A stretch of DNA of 64,000 nucleotides, taken from NCBI RefSeq assembly GCF_900637655.1, contig NZ_LR134384.1:2356001-2420000 (forward strand), in the 5' to 3' direction. The DNA is from Segatella oris. GTDB taxonomy: Bacteria > Bacteroidota > Bacteroidia > Bacteroidales > Bacteroidaceae. This document shows, in pieces, positions 63,312 through 64,000 of this stretch. Under the pieces are notes generated by a model, which saw only the letters and a program-made list of their open reading frames with translations, was not told the DNA's origin and did not search any database. The first letter of the stretch is position 1, and each line of letters opens with the position of its first letter. Both the position numbers and the translations under genes were made by a program.

Positions 63312-63971
63312 TTATAACTTCCCATACGCAATATTATCTTCAATGATATCCCCATTGCGTGCATCAATGGTAACAAGATGAAAATAAGCTTCAGTCTTAT
63401 CTTTCCAGGTTATATACCAACAGGGAATGTTGGATTCATCTATATACCGTTCTATTGATGTCTGGTCATCATGAAAATCTATGTTACGTTTCTTTGCAAA
63501 GAGCAAGATGTTCTGCCAAGAGTACTTCTTATAAGGTTTATCCATATCAGTTTCTTTAAGCAAGTTACCCTCCTCATCATATTCTCTCCATATCCCACAA
63601 TGAAAATCGTTGAAATAATATTCACCGGATTCTTTGAGATTTCCATTTAGGAAATAATAGCGATACTCTCCAAATAAACTTTCTTTTCTCCGTTTCGTTT
63701 TAAGGTATCCGTCATCATTTTTACCTATATAAACTACATACCCCATAGAATCCGTATATTCACAATAACTGGCCGAATCCATAAATTGCTCATCAGGATT
63801 TTCAGCTTCTTCTTTTTTCCTATATTCAAGGATTCTTTTGTTGGCATCTGCCGTATCAAGCTTTTCTAAATAAACCATTTGATTACTTTTTTTAGATGCG
63901 TTCTTTTTAGGTGTAGGTGCAACGCACGCTGTTAAGAACATTGACATTGTTAATATAATAAACTTTATCAT
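63312..63971 (-). CDS. Lipoprotein with YwqK/MORN-like repeats
   Basis: From ATG 63971 it has 219 residues with lipobox LTAC (about Cys16). The central part LFGEYRYYFLNGNLKESGEY followed by GIWREYDEEGNLLKETD is the MORN-like repeat pattern of the YwqK family. A C-terminal domain has CWYITWKDKTEAYFHLV. Such lipoproteins commonly accompany T6SS effectors in Bacteroidetes. It may be the immunity protein of a further effector beyond the right edge. A gap of 142 bp without visible features separates it from the next gene. Confidence 0.7.
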   Translation of the reverse strand: MIKFIILTMSMFLTACVAPTPKKNASKKSNQMVYLEKLDTADANKRILEYRKKEEAENPDEQFMDSASYCEYTDSMGYVVYIGKNDDGYLKTKRRKESLFGEYRYYFLNGNLKESGEYYFNDFHCGIWREYDEEGNLLKETDMDKPYKKYSWQNILLFAKKRNIDFHDDQTSIERYIDESNIPCWYITWKDKTEAYFHLVTIDARNGDIIEDNIAYGKL

Positions 63972-64000
63972 TTTCCTGCATGTAAAATCCAAATCAGCTG

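Noticed and set aside
1..64000. CRISPR arrays, insertion sequences, prophage genes, tRNA and rRNA genes
   Set aside because: No regularly spaced short repeats with spacers, no transposase or integrase motifs, and no cloverleaf or rRNA-like sequence was seen in the gaps.

Overview
The window reads as chromosomal DNA of a Bacteroidota species, most likely Prevotella in the broad sense. Evidence for this: many genes are preceded by the Bacteroidetes promoter -7 word TAnnTTTG (usually TATCTTTG); Shine-Dalgarno sequences are largely absent; there is a SusC/SusD polysaccharide locus with a hybrid two-component regulator; and several lipoprotein families (DUF4230, DUF4738, DUF4827, DUF5686, DUF2723) are largely confined to this phylum. 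No rRNA, tRNA, CRISPR array, transposase or phage gene was recognised. Function calls come from motifs and remembered family features, not from searches.

Layout. 1-1.9 kb: lipoprotein genes, including a DUF4230 pair. 3.0-25.0 kb, minus strand: a compact polysaccharide utilisation locus (LacI regulator, SusC, SusD, two surface lipoproteins, GH5 endoglucanase, hybrid two-component system, PA14-containing GH31, GH2). The GH5 + GH31 + GH2 combination points to xyloglucan. 25.6-32.1 kb, minus strand: an orphan LuxR-type response regulator, then an overlapping cluster of nucleotidyltransferase, ATP-grasp, CDP-alcohol phosphatidyltransferase and HAD genes that looks like a lipid head-group pathway, followed by a DUF5686 outer-membrane protein. 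32.4-55.3 kb: mostly housekeeping genes on both strands (YqeY, AlkD, CysE, RlmL-type methyltransferase, DPP-IV-type peptidase, PurD, a YqaA-ZnuA fusion with ZnuC, DUF2723 glycosyltransferase, polysaccharide deacetylase, QueG, phosphoglucosamine mutase, DHH phosphoesterase). 55.7-64.0 kb, minus strand: a type VI secretion region of subtype iii. It holds the sheath genes tssB and tssC, a PAAR-like (DUF4280) protein with an unrecognised C-terminal region, and an AT-rich tandem array of four related lipoproteins, probably immunity proteins, two of them decaying.

The most unusual DNA-level signal is a family of about 250-400 bp non-coding elements. One copy sits in each large backbone intergenic gap (near 2.4, 13.0, 25.3, 35.4, 44.9 and 55.5 kb). 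They share TGACGCA words, a short stem-loop with a CACGCTGCT-like loop and, in the better preserved copies, a conserved 3' half. They are spaced roughly 10-12 kb apart. Other points worth attention are the YqaA-ZnuA fusion, in which the last membrane helix of one domain appears to act as the lipoprotein signal of the next; a homopolymer tract at which both decaying immunity genes are frameshifted in opposite directions; and an inverted repeat where the -33 box of susC should be.
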